DNA of 64,000 bases, taken from the NCBI GenBank assembly GCA_015179125.1, contig WHVA01000118.1, forward strand, positions 124,001 to 188,000, in the 5' to 3' direction. The position numbers and the translations under genes are program-made. Every line of letters starts with the position of its first letter. The first letter of the stretch is position 1. This DNA is from Gautieria morchelliformis (Eukaryota; Basidiomycota; Agaricomycetes; Gomphales; Gomphaceae). Below are positions 11,851-22,300 of this stretch, piece after piece. The notes under the pieces are model-generated. The model was given only the letters and a program-made list of their open reading frames with translations. It made no database searches and was not told where the DNA came from.

Positions 11851-12496
11851 TGTTACGTATCGTGATTTCCGCTAAGTCGGAACTGGAAAGGACAGCAGCT
11901 TCAATTTATAAGTTGCGCCCCCAATGAACTATCGTCCTAAGTATTTCGGAAATGAGTCGGAAGGTGGAAAGTACTGAACTAGAGGTTGGTCGGGACTTGA
12001 GTCGGAACTGAGGCGGAAGGCGGAGAGACTGAGGTCTTGCTAGACTCGCTGTGCTAAGAACAGGAGATGGAGTGGAGGAAATCAAGTATCGAAGGTGATT
12101 ATCTGATTGCAGAATAACAGACATACATGACAGGTTTTTATACAAAGAGCTGAGACAACAGGTAATGGGGTAGTACTAAGCAAATTCTGGGGGAAGCAGA
12201 AGTTGAGTAGACAATGTGTGGGAACTAACTAATTGGGAACAATGGGACTACAAGGGGGGTTCAGGGTAAGGTAAAACAATGGGAAAGGACAAGGGGTCGG
12301 GAAACATGTCTGACAACGAACTACAAGGGTGACCGGATAAGTGATCTTGATGAACGATGAAGCGGGTCCGGTGGGTCCGAGTAATAGAGTCGAAAGAACA
12401 AGGGAATAGAACAATGGGCGGAATGTCGGAAATATTGGAGGGGCGGAAAGTGTTGCGGAACTGAAGGTCGGAAGTCAGAAATGAACAGTCGTAACA
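11851..12496 (-). mobile_element. Solo LTR, family C, inverted, TSD AGGGT
   Basis: Begins TGTTACGTATCG and ends CAGTCGTAACA, the reverse complement of the C LTR ends at 14597 and 5695. AGGGT at 11846-11850 recurs at 12497-12501. This 646-bp copy is uninterrupted and defines the family length. It cuts the end of element A pol. Confidence 0.92.
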
Positions 12497-12625
12497 AGGG
12501 TCCAGACCCCCAAAGATAAGCGATATCGGCCTCCGCCTAAGCAATTCATTCCGATAAGCTATATATCCCCTCTCCACCTGTGACTGCTCACTTCCACTGC
12601 ATCGACCCCACCACATCCATCAACC

Positions 12626-13211
12626 ATGTCCTCGCCCGCCATTGAGCTTGTTGCCCTCCCCAGCTTCACCCAAAACCTCTCTGACCTGCCAAACATGTCA
12701 CGTGTCGATCCCACCCTCCTGCACTTCTCTGGCTTCTCGTCATCCAGAGCAGCCAGTGAAGCCAAGCTACAAAGGATGCTTGACTGCCGTGATCTCGACG
12801 TCGCATGGTCTTCAAAGTGGTCCGTCAGCTCTGAGGACCTCACACCAGCAAAGAGTCAGGCACCCACTCGCCCTGCACTCGCATTCCTCAGACCCCGACA
12901 CAGACGAGAGAACACATACTACGTCGGCGACCCTGTCTTCCTCAACGATGGAACCCCCCCTTGTGGAACCCCCTACACTTTCGAAGGCTGGGTGGGGCGG
13001 CGTTTCCGTAACATGGCAGGAGAGCGAATACGTTGAGCAAGGTTTCGAGGGCCACACTTGCCCATGGACCCCAATCCCCCTGAGCTCATCATCGACCTGC
13101 GCTACCAGGAAGGGAAGGGCCAGGAGAGATGGTGGTCCTGCCTGTGGCATACTTGGAAACGATGTCTCGGTGGATGTTGGGGCTAGGTGGCAGCTGTGCT
13201 TGCCGGGATGA
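12626..13211 (+). CDS. Element A extra reading frame downstream of pol (unknown function)
   Basis: An ATG at 12626 opens 136 codons beginning MSSPAIELVALPSFTQNL. It lies between integrase and the 3' LTR, where most Ty3/gypsy elements have nothing or an env-like gene. A TATA-like GCTATATATCCCC lies about 75 bases upstream, so it may have its own promoter. The frame contains ENTYYVGDPVFLNDGTPP and ends at 13036. A second frame runs on (KAGWGGVSVTWQESEYVEQG) to a stop at 13211, so a one-base shift near 12950-12990, by a run of seven C, may have split one longer protein. No signal peptide or membrane segment is visible, so it is not env-like. I do not recognise the family. Confidence 0.5.
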
Positions 13212-13232
13212 CAAGCATTGAGAGGGGGGTGA

Positions 13233-13701
13233 TGTCAGGGTTCACGCGTTTCCTTCCACAAGTTTCTATTTCCTTCCATGAGTTTCTGTCACCTTCCGTC
13301 AGTTTCCATAACCTTCCGTCAGTTTCCATAACCTTCCGTCAGTTTCCATAACCTTCCGTCAGTTTCCATAACCTTCCGTCAGTTTCCATAACCTTCCGTC
13401 AGTTTCTATAACCTTCCGTCACATTCCGCGACCTTCCATCACTTTCCGTCACCTTCTACAAGTTTCCGTCTTCCCTATTATGTAAGCCTTGCCAGCGCTA
13501 TAAGACTGTAGCCCATGTGGTGGCGTTTCCTCAGCTTGATCTCTGAGGATACCCACTACACAGGCAAGTCCCCATGTATCTATCGTTGGTAGAGTTATAA
13601 ACTGAGGATACCCACTACACAGTTGGTCATTGTCCTAGTATCGGCTCTTATCTCCTTAAGTATCTTTTGGTTGTGGCTTCGTCATTAGTGTTGCCCTCAC
13701 A
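13233..13701 (+). repeat. 3' LTR of element A
   Basis: Same ends as the 5' LTR; preceded by the purine tract at 13221-13232. It holds six units of the 20-bp repeat against about three to four in the 5' copy. Outside the repeat only a few single-base differences are visible, so the insertion is young. Confidence 0.93.
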
Positions 13702-13758
13702 CTCACCGATCATCAAGACCATATGTCCGGCCCTCCTTGTGTTTCGTTGTCAGATATG

Positions 13759-14138
13759 TGTTAGCAACTCAGGGGCTATGGCAGGGAAGGTTCGGTTGAG
13801 TTCTTAGAAAGCTAGAATCAAATACACTCTCTCAGTGAATTTATTGTCACTGGAAGAGGAGTATTATTCTGTCTCAGAGAGCATATACGTGCACCCGGCC
13901 CTTTAGCGCCCAAGGGCTCGCGCGTCAAAGTCATTTCAAACTCCGCTGGGTGCAGCCGCCTGTGAAAATAGAAATAACAGAATGAAATGGAGAGGTAGAG
14001 AGTGACTAGAAAATTTCAAAAATGGGCAGGGGGGTGAATGCATGGTACAAGAACAATATGAGAAGAGATTGAAACACCATACAATAAATCGAACATATTA
14101 TGCTTGATTTTGGTGCAAGAGCATAAATGCACCCAACA
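13759..14138 (+). mobile_element. Solo LTR, family D, TSD ATATG
   Basis: A 380-bp block absent from the uninterrupted C LTR at 11851-12496. Starts TGTTAGCAACTC, ends GCACCCAACA, and is flanked by ATATG at 13754-13758 and 14139-14143. It lies in the right half of the C LTR. It is the only copy in the window. Ends and duplication are typical of an LTR; orientation is not independently known. Confidence 0.85.
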
Positions 14139-14726
14139 ATATGTTTTCCCGACCCCTTGTTCTTTGCCATTGTTCTACCTTACCCTGAACCCCCCTTGTA
14201 GCCCCATTGTTCCCAATTAGTTAGTTCCCACACATTGTCTACTCGACTTCCGCTTCCCCCGGAATTTGCTTAGTACTACCCCATTACCTGTTGTCTCAGT
14301 TCTTTGTATAAAAGCCTGTCATGTATGTCTGTTATTCTGCAATCAGATAATCACCTTCGATACTTGATTTCCTTCGCTCCATCTCCTGTTCTTAGCACAG
14401 CGAGTCTAGCAAGACCTCAGTCTCTCCGCCTTCCGTCTTCCGCCTCAATTCCACCTCAAGTTCCGACTAACCTTCAATTCAGTACATTCCGACTTCCGAC
14501 CCATTTCCGAAATACCTAGGATGATAGTTCATTGGGGGCGCAACCTACAAGTTGAAGCCGCTGTCCTTTCCAGTAGCGGAAATCTTGATACGTAACAACA
14601 CCTTTTTGAACTATCCTGCGGTTGATCGCCACGCGACCAACTGATAGTGGATTCGAAGCAATCTTGAAAAAGATCGCTGCGTCGACGACTAAACATCGTT
14701 GAGACCCTCCAGTAGACCCTCTACTG

Positions 14727-15902
14727 TTGGCTGCAAGCATGATGATTCCACGCAGTCAAAGACGGACACGAGCGACGAGCTCGAGGTCCACGCCCCAGGC
14801 GCAGCCCAGCGACACGACGGCTGACGCTACCCTGGACCAAGAGTCCAGGACGATAGAAGATGGAGAGATTGTAGATCTCACCGCCCTCGTTCCCCCAGTA
14901 GAAGACGAGGAAAACCCCGACCACGTCTCATCGAGCGTGGCCGAGGAAGAGACGATGCCGGGCAACGAGCCGGCGCCACCCCCCCATTCCTCTCTGCCCA
15001 GAGACAAAGGAAAGGGCAGAGAGGCCTCGCCGTTGTCAGACGGTGGGGCAACAACGTCGAGGTGGGCACAAAGCCACGACTCGAACTGACACTCACAAAG
15101 TAGAGCGACGACGATCGTCCCTGAAGGGGGATGACGGCAAAAAAGACAAGCCCCAGACGATGGTCAGGACTCAGAATACTCAAGCTCCAGTCGCAAGAGC
15201 TCGAGGGCTCACGCCATCGACCACGAGACGGCAGAGGCCCTGAACAAACAGGTGCAGGCTGCGCTGCACCGAAGCACACTGACGCGCCACAAGCACGATC
15301 AGCTGGCATCGCAGCTTGACAACGCCACCGCCGCCCTAATGGCAATCGGCAAGGAACTCCACCAGGCGGAGGAGATCAGGCTGCAAGACGCAGCCACGCT
15401 GGAGGACGTCCAGACAGCCCTCCGCTCACACGGGGAATGCGACACAACTCGTCTGAGCTCACGACAGTCCGCAGCCAATGAACGCAGTCACGACGTGGAA
15501 GACCCGTGCCGAAAGGAGCGGGACAAGCAGAGAATGCCGCCGCCAGCCGTCCCGGTCGAACAGGATGTAAGGTTCAGGAATGAACCTCAAGAGCAACCGG
15601 CTGCCCCAACGGACAGCCGTAAGACGATCCAACAGATCGTTAGGGATCAGGTCGCCTCAGAGCCTGACTCTGAAACGACGACCAAGAGCTTAGAGCTCGA
15701 AGTCGCACACTGGCAGCGTAAAGAAGCCGCAGCCACGCGCCGCCACACACGGGCACTCGAGCTACTAGCAAAGAACGCTGAAGAGACAGTGGCAGCCACA
15801 CCGCTCAGCTGCCCGACGAGCAGCTCACGCAAGGCGTACAGGACACACGGCAGGCGCGCACAGCCTACAACAGCAGGCTGCGGATCTGCAACGCAGGACT
15901 GA
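14727..15902 (+). pseudogene. Element B leader/N-terminal gag-like region
   Basis: Two open stretches in different frames, 14727-15089 (MAASMMIPRSQRRTRATSS..) and 15252-15902 (..KELHQAEEIRLQDAATLEDV.., TIQQIVRDQVASEPDSETTT). The second is predicted to form long charged helices. The same peptide text occurs in the old copy on the minus strand at 23539-24087, so it was coding in the ancestor. In this copy the frame shifts about 15090-15250, and a stop at 15902 separates it from gag at 16040. Confidence 0.65.
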
Positions 15903-16039
15903 CCGGGGACACCAGGCACAAAACACCCCCGGAACCGAGAGCACAAAATGCTCCCGATCCCAAGCCTGATCCAGGCCCGGGGCCCATCAGGGCATATAAC
16001 AGCCTGCCCCACGCGGCGTCACAGCCACGCAAACGATCC

Positions 16040-17869
16040 ATGGCCCCAACAGAAGGCCAGGGAATCCCAGACCAGGCCGACGTTGTACCAATGGAGCCAT
16101 ACGACGGGATCACATGGATGATCCGCGTGGCGTTAGCAGATGCCACGGACACAGACCCAGAGAAGTCTGTGCTAGCGAAAGCCGGCGTAAAATTGGCTCA
16201 CCCCGAGCCATATGCCGGGGGATCTGACCTCGAAGAGTTTGAAATCTTTGTGGCAGCCATCCTACGATGGCTGAAAATGAATTGCCTCCTAGGGCCAACC
16301 AGCAGAGACATGCAGGTCGGCTACGTGGGCACTTGCCTCACCGGCGAACCCCAGGAGTGGTTCCTTCAAAACATAGAACGCTTCGATTGCCAGGTCTGCA
16401 GCTGGACGCTGGAAACTGTGATGCAAGGTCTTCAAAAAAGGTTCCTGCACACACTGATGTACCATCACGCATCGAATAAGTTCGACGCGGTCATGCAGGG
16501 CATGAAAACCATTCAGGAAATGCTGAACAAGCTCACGAAATACGCGGCACGTATGATACAGCCGCCAGACGATTATACGTTCCAGAGACGGTTCGTATCA
16601 GCGCTGCGCGAAACGCTGCGCAACGAGGTCCTCAAAAAGGGCTATAATGCCGAGAGCAGCTCAATAGAGCAACTCTTCGAGACGGCCCAGATGATCGAGG
16701 AGGCATCCCGATACAACATGGGGATGCGCCGCGCAGAAAGCGCAGCAGCAACAGCAAGCGCTGCCCGGCTCACAGGGAGCAAGCCGTTGACACAAACGGG
16801 CCTGACCAGGCCCAGCCTGTTCTCAAGAAGCGGAACAGGACAACGGCTACTGCCCTCACGCCCAGCACAAGCTGGACGCCCGCCTGAAGCTAAACAGCCT
16901 CAAGCGTCAGGGTCGTCCCCACGACCTGCCCCACCAACGAAAATGTTGGGCCAGCCTAACGATCGGCCCAGCGGCAGCCAAAGCAACACGTGCTTTGAAT
17001 GCGGCCAACCTGGCCACAAAAAGGTGGAGTGCCCCCGGCTTAGGTCCGGTATAAGGACAGCAGCCGCGAGGCACGACGATGAGGCCAAGGATCCGGAGAT
17101 GGATCTCGGTCAAAATTCTCTTCAACAGATTGATGAAGAGGGGGAGGGTGATCCCCAACCCAACGACACTCCGGACAACGGAGACGCGCCCGCTGAAGAG
17201 TGGGACCCCGAGCCGTCCCAATACTATGAATGGGACAAAGAGGTGGAAGACACCACCTACAGGTCCAGCGCGATCAGATTCGCGCTGGAAGACGAAACCG
17301 CCACGAAGGTCATGGTGGCATGCACGTCAGTCACGCCAGACAAGGCGGCCAAGCCGGTGTATCACCACCGAAGCAAACACAGGACACGGCCAACACGCCC
17401 GCGCAGTGAGAACCGTACCCTATCGGGGTACTGGGAAATAAATGGCGTAAAAGCCCACTGCCTGCTAGATAGCGGCAGCGAAGGGGTACTGCTATCCCCC
17501 GAATTCACGCGAGCTACAGGGATGAAGACATTCTCCCTGGAGCAACCAATCGCGCTGCAGCTAGCCTGCATAGGCAGCCGTTCCACGATCAACTATGGAA
17601 CGAACACGACCATCAAATTTGGTCGTGAGACATACAACAAATATTTCGACGTAGCGAACGTCGAATATTACGACGCTATCTTAGGGACACCGTTCCTAAG
17701 GAGATTTGGCATAACCCTGGACTTCTCGAGCCCAGGGACAATCTGCAAGGGGAATGAAGTGATCCCCACAGGCAAGGTCTCATTCGACGACGATGGATCG
17801 ATGAACGAGGACAAGGGGCCACGGGTGAGCAGGATCACCCAGGCACCGAAGCCTAACCTGGCTCATTGA
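16040..17869 (+). CDS. Element B Gag with CCHC zinc knuckle and aspartic protease
   Basis: Polyprotein of 609 residues. Residues about 85-230 form a retrotransposon gag core (YVGTCLTGEPQEWFLQNIER, ..FQRRFVSALRETLRNEVLKK). A proline-rich linker leads to one knuckle, CFECGQPGHKKVEC, near residue 320. An acidic region (DEEGEGDPQPNDTPDNGDAP) follows, then a retropepsin-like domain with HCLLDSGSEGVLLSPEF near residue 475 and YYDAILGTPFLRRFGI. It would package element RNA and process itself. The frame continues open past the single TGA at 17867-17869 into the reverse transcriptase. Start chosen at the first ATG of the frame; related copies suggest coding also upstream. Confidence 0.85.
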   Translation: MAPTEGQGIPDQADVVPMEPYDGITWMIRVALADATDTDPEKSVLAKAGVKLAHPEPYAGGSDLEEFEIFVAAILRWLKMNCLLGPTSRDMQVGYVGTCLTGEPQEWFLQNIERFDCQVCSWTLETVMQGLQKRFLHTLMYHHASNKFDAVMQGMKTIQEMLNKLTKYAARMIQPPDDYTFQRRFVSALRETLRNEVLKKGYNAESSSIEQLFETAQMIEEASRYNMGMRRAESAAATASAARLTGSKPLTQTGLTRPSLFSRSGTGQRLLPSRPAQAGRPPEAKQPQASGSSPRPAPPTKMLGQPNDRPSGSQSNTCFECGQPGHKKVECPRLRSGIRTAAARHDDEAKDPEMDLGQNSLQQIDEEGEGDPQPNDTPDNGDAPAEEWDPEPSQYYEWDKEVEDTTYRSSAIRFALEDETATKVMVACTSVTPDKAAKPVYHHRSKHRTRPTRPRSENRTLSGYWEINGVKAHCLLDSGSEGVLLSPEFTRATGMKTFSLEQPIALQLACIGSRSTINYGTNTTIKFGRETYNKYFDVANVEYYDAILGTPFLRRFGITLDFSSPGTICKGNEVIPTGKVSFDDDGSMNEDKGPRVSRITQAPKPNLAH

Positions 17870-17947
17870 AGCCAGGAGGACGAGTCACGGGACGACTCGT
17901 CCTCGAACTCACCCTACAACCGTAGGGAGAGGCGCTCTCACCTAACG

Positions 17948-19192
17948 GTGAAAGCGATGGGAAAGAGGAAAGTGGGTCTGTGCGCCATGGGACCTAATAG
18001 ATGCCAACAGCACCTAATGGCTTCTAAGCCAACCACCACCATCATCCGTGAGGATGATGACCTTCCTCGCGGAGGCGAGGAATGGATGGAACGAATCACT
18101 GACTTAGTCAGTGGAATTCCATTAGAACTCCCACCACTATGGGAGATCAACCACGAGATCAACCTCATCGATCCCAACAAGCACATGCGGTATCGACTAC
18201 CGAAATGCCCTGAACACTTCCGAGAGGAACTGTCGGCTAAGATAGAACGATACACCACTGCAAAGTGGTGGATTCCAGCAGTCGTGCAGCAGGCAGTGCC
18301 CATGCTGTGTGTGCCGAAGAAGAACGGTACATTGCGAACCGTCTTCGATCTGTGCCAGCAGAACGAGAACACGGTGAAGGACGTCACGCCCTTCCCGGAT
18401 CAAGATATCATTCACAGCGACATGGCTCGCTGTCGATATCGAACAAAACTCAATATGTCAGAAGCATACGAGCAGATCCGGATCCATCCGGATCACGTAG
18501 CAAAGACTGCCTTTGCCACGATCCTTGGCACCTTCAGGAGCCAGGTGATACAGATGGGGGACTGTAACGCCCCATCAACATTCCAACGGCTGATGACAGC
18601 CATTTTCCGCGACTGCATAGGTCACTTCATCCATGTATACATGGACGACATCTTCATATTCTCGCTCTCAATACAAGAGCATGAAGAGCACCTCTACATC
18701 GTCTTTGACAGACTGAGGAAGAATCACCTTTTTCTGAGCAAGAAAAAGGTGGACCTCTATTCCATCCGAATGGAGTGTCTCGGCCATATCATCGATGGCC
18801 GAGGGGTACATGCCGACGAGGACAAGATGCAATGCATCCGCAAGTGGCGCAGGCCACGGACGTTCAACGACGTCCAGCGCTTCCTCGGGCTGGTACAGTA
18901 TCTGGCACACTACATGCCAGATGTTAGCGCATATACCACCCCACTATCGGGCTGTGCACGTAATAACTGTCCATTCGAATGGACGCCACTACTAGACAAA
19001 TGCTGGCAAATCATTAAGGTGTTGGCCTGTAAGGCCCCAATCCTGCGTCCAGTAGACGCAAGGTGCCCAGAGCCAATCTGGGTGATCACCGACAGATCAA
19101 AAGCCGGCGTCGGTGCGGTCTACGGCCAAGGTCCTGACTGGATGATTGTGGGATGGGAGGACGCCCTCGCCATCATCCTGCAAGGACCTTGA
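17948..19192 (+). pseudogene. Element B partial reverse transcriptase, RNase H and integrase missing
   Basis: Same frame as gag, after one TGA. Shows VPKKNGTLRTVFDLCQQNEN, FILGTFRSQVIQMG-type text and the catalytic VYMDDIFIFS. In motif A the expected aspartate is asparagine (RTKLNMSEAYEQIRI), which would kill activity. The frame runs into the start of RNase H (WVITDRSKAGVGAVYGQGPD), then changes abruptly to WMIVGWEDALAIILQGP and stops at 19190-19192. Related pol genes continue for several hundred more codons of RNase H and integrase, which are absent. The peptide WMIxGWEDALAI recurs at 19494 in the next reading frame, marking the junction. Confidence 0.85.
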
Positions 19193-19257
19193 ATCCCTAG
19201 ATAGCTATCTAGAGCTTAGGGGGGTGAGCAAGCCACGCGACCTCCCCAGACGCTGCT

Positions 19258-19322
19258 AGACGTGTCTGTCACGTGCAGACCACGTGACCCGCCGGCCACG
19301 GCGCGGTTAAATTTTCACCTTG
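19258..19322 (+). promoter_or_regulatory. Possible internal promoter of the element B 3' reading frame
   Basis: Between the truncated polymerase and the next frame lie two CACGTG/ACGTGA-type boxes (GTCACGTGCAGACCACGTGA) and an AT patch GTTAAATTTTCACC at about 19307, some 60-120 bases before the ATG at 19382. These are ordinary promoter-like words; function is inferred. Confidence 0.3.
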
Positions 19323-19381
19323 GATCTTTCCGAGGGTGCATCGCTTCTTGGAAGTTAACCACCATCATCCTCACGAAGACG

Positions 19382-22300
19382 ATGCCCCCCAAAGATGGAA
19401 TGGACGTTGATCCGTCAACGTCCACAACGCGAGCAACGGCCCTGAGACAGGGGGCCGCGGATATTCTCCGTGCTCCAGTAGACCAGGAGCACTGGATGAT
19501 CATGGGATGGGAGGACGCCCTCGCCATCGTCCACCCGGACGATTGCGCAACGTGCGCGGACTATGCCGCGCACCTAAGGGCTGCAACAGGCACCCGCAAG
19601 GTCAAATTGCGGGACGAAGACATCGGCAACGCCGTCGATGCATCCTGGGGATGGCTCCCAAGGGGCATCGCGCGTGACGCGCGAGAAGAGCCCCTCCAGG
19701 ACATCCACGACCTTAAAAAAGAGGTCAAGGAGTTGGAACGCGCGGTCGAAGACCACAACGACGCGCTCGCAACCGAGCGCGCCAAGATCAAGGAACTGGA
19801 GCAACAGCTGAGCGCAGCCCAGCTCCAGGTTACCCTGGCCCACGTTGCCTCAAAAAGGCCACGACATGACCCGGCCACCGACCCAGTGGCCAGGCCATCA
19901 TCACTTCGCGCGACGGTGCCTCTGCCGGCGCGCGCAACATCGGGACTAGCGTCCCGATTGTCGGCGCCGACCCCAACAACGACAACGACGGAAGGGCATA
20001 GCGCGCCTTCTGACTCTGCATACGGCGTCCCAGAAGGATGGGAGTCAGACTCATCTGTCTGGAAGACGTACGACCCGGAAAGGGCACAGCGGCTGGCAGA
20101 GCAGCCAAAGAAAAAGCACAAGAAATTGTGCGGCTCCCCCAACACCATCAATGGGCTAACCATTGCGAAGGAAAGCGCAATTAGCGCTTACCTAGCGGCG
20201 TCATCGTCACACACTGTCAACGACCCCGCCCTTCAACGGCGGATAGCACAGGTCGAGGCCCAGTACATCGGGCCTGGCGTGGCCCTGCCTCCACCGGCGG
20301 GGACAGTTCACCCTCCCTACCCGGGGAGGGGGCACTCATCCCACTCAGAGATCCACCGATCTCTGAGACGGGCCTCCTACCACGGCCGGTAGGGAAGGCC
20401 CAACAGCATCGTACTCAATGGTACGACGTCTGCCCGCTCGACAAACCACACTTTGTCGAACTCTTAGCGCGGGCAAAAGAGACGCCACAGCTCGCGCGTA
20501 CGCGTGAGATGATCGGTGTATTTAAACGCATCGAGCGCGAACAACGTGCTCGCAATCCCAAAAGGGATTGTCTCGTGATAGCGGGCGGTACCCCGCACGA
20601 TATCGCGGCCATCCTGAAGGGTTGGATACATAACCCTGAAGGAATCCCATCCGCCATCGGCGACAACGCGGATGGCACTGTCATGACACGTTTTTTTCTC
20701 ATACTCAGGTGCTCTGTCCTGCCATTTCCCACCCCATTTCCATGTTCTTTCTGATCGCCATTGTCGTGTTCGGCAACCGATTCTCGCTGTTCGCGCCAAT
20801 TACCATAGCCACGCCGTCAAACGCACGATCGACATCTTTGGACTGACTTAGCAGTCATCGCTGGGTCTACCACCTCCTCTGCTCAACCCTCTTCTGGTGG
20901 TGTTCTGGTAATTGGATCGTCATGACCTGTGTATTTCCTGCACCTTGTTATCCCCATTTCCCCTTTCGCTACTCCTCCCCAGTGTTCGCTCCGCTTCGCC
21001 CTCCACCTCGACCTCTCCTCCTCTATGTCACCTCTGTTCGCCCTTCCTCACATTTCGCCGAACGACCATTCACTGCTCGCATCATTCGCCAGCAGGCACA
21101 CCATCAAATCACGATCGACATCCCTATCTGGAATGATGGCTCGTCAGTAACTCCATCAGCTTCTCAATCCAACCCCCTTTTGGTGTTCATATGAGCAGGG
21201 TGCGTTCGCGGGACGTCCTACCCGTAGGTCGTGTGGAATCAACCCAGTAGATGAAGAACCCGTGCAGGGCAGTGTATATGCGGGCCCCAAGACATGATTT
21301 CGTACACAGGTGTCTTTGCCACCTTCACTCTCCGTCGTTTCATGTTCTCCCTCTTCTCTCATTCTATTGTATGTTTATTTCATCTTTGTTGTATCATGAC
21401 TGCGCACCCCTATCCAACCCTGACTCATGACGGCCTCCTTCCTATTCGCTGATACCTTACGAGCATTCGATATAAGTAGTTTACATTCGCATGTATATTC
21501 CCCAGTTCAATTATCATACATCGTTCATCTTGTGCAAATTTGACCTCGCTGTGGTCATCGTCTTAAGCCTTCTCTTGGAGATTTCCATCTTCGACTAGCA
21601 GAGGACTTAGGCATCACTGGTGAGTTCTCATACTTCATCTTCGTTACCTTAGCCTTCGAACCATTTTCTGTGCTGTTGGCAAAGGGCTCCGAAGGAGCAC
21701 CTTCGCCGGCGAAGGGATTGTCGAGACTTAGACAGCCCTTCCATGAGACCTTGCACGTTACATTGTCAAGTGCCACGGGCTATTTCGCTACGACTGTAGA
21801 TAGGGTGAGCCCTGTTCGGGCAACCCTCTTACCTTGTGAAAATTCATTGGTTCATCTATTCGCCGAACGGCATACTTATTCGCACAAGTTATTCGGGCAT
21901 TCGCTGTGTTCACTAATACACGATATTAACGCCTAAAAACCAATCTTGACAGGCACCTTCAATCTAGACGACATGGACGTCTGGATGTGGTTGAAGGCCC
22001 TTGCGCCCCAGGTCAAAGGGGTCGCATCACCACTCAGGGCGAGGCTACTCGACCTATTCGGCTCGACAGACCAATGGTCGAGCCTCGTCGACGCCAGGGA
22101 AGTGCTGACGCCTCAGAGCACCACCCTGCGGCTCTCAATCACGGGCCCATTCCCTGTGGAGGGCCGAGCTGGCCCCGACATCCCCCTTGCCGAGATCGTG
22201 AGATGGTTGGCCCGCTACGCGGGGGTCACGAGCGAGCGAGTGGCACGCATTGAACACTATGTTCAACGCAGCATCACCGGCACGGCATTCAGTGCCGCCG

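Larger units (their letters stand above)
5835..13701 (+). mobile_element. Element A: chromodomain Ty3/gypsy retrotransposon, TSD CTCAC
   Basis: Complete but disabled element. LTRs are at 5835-6253 and 13233-13701, with target duplication CTCAC at 5830-5834 and 13702-13706 and purine tract AGAGGGGGGTGA before the 3' LTR. Interior: gag with CCHC knuckle, aspartic protease, reverse transcriptase, RNase H, integrase, and a chromodomain-like C terminus, in the order of Tf2-like chromoviruses. A further reading frame lies between integrase and the 3' LTR. Damage: a foreign insert in gag, in-frame TGA codons at 7705, 8484 and 10485, a frame change at the chromodomain, and a solo LTR at 11851-12496. 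Confidence 0.95.
5695..14597 (+). mobile_element. Solo LTR, family C, interrupted by element A and LTR D, TSD ACACC
   Basis: Starts TGTTACGACTG at 5695 and ends GATACGTAACA at 14597. ACACC at 5690-5694 recurs at 14598-14602. The LTR sequence itself is 5695-5834 plus 13707-13758 plus 14144-14597; the rest is nested insertions. The same LTR without interruption occurs inverted at 11851-12496 and confirms both ends. A TATA-like TATAAAAGCC at about 14307 supports plus orientation. It inserted 2 bp inside the 5' LTR border of element B, where a primer-binding site would be expected, so it should block that copy. Confidence 0.9.

Noticed and set aside
19561..20163. 200-codon minus-strand frame opposite the element B 3' frame
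   Set aside because: High GC third positions of the plus-strand frame create it; composition and lack of start context argue against coding.
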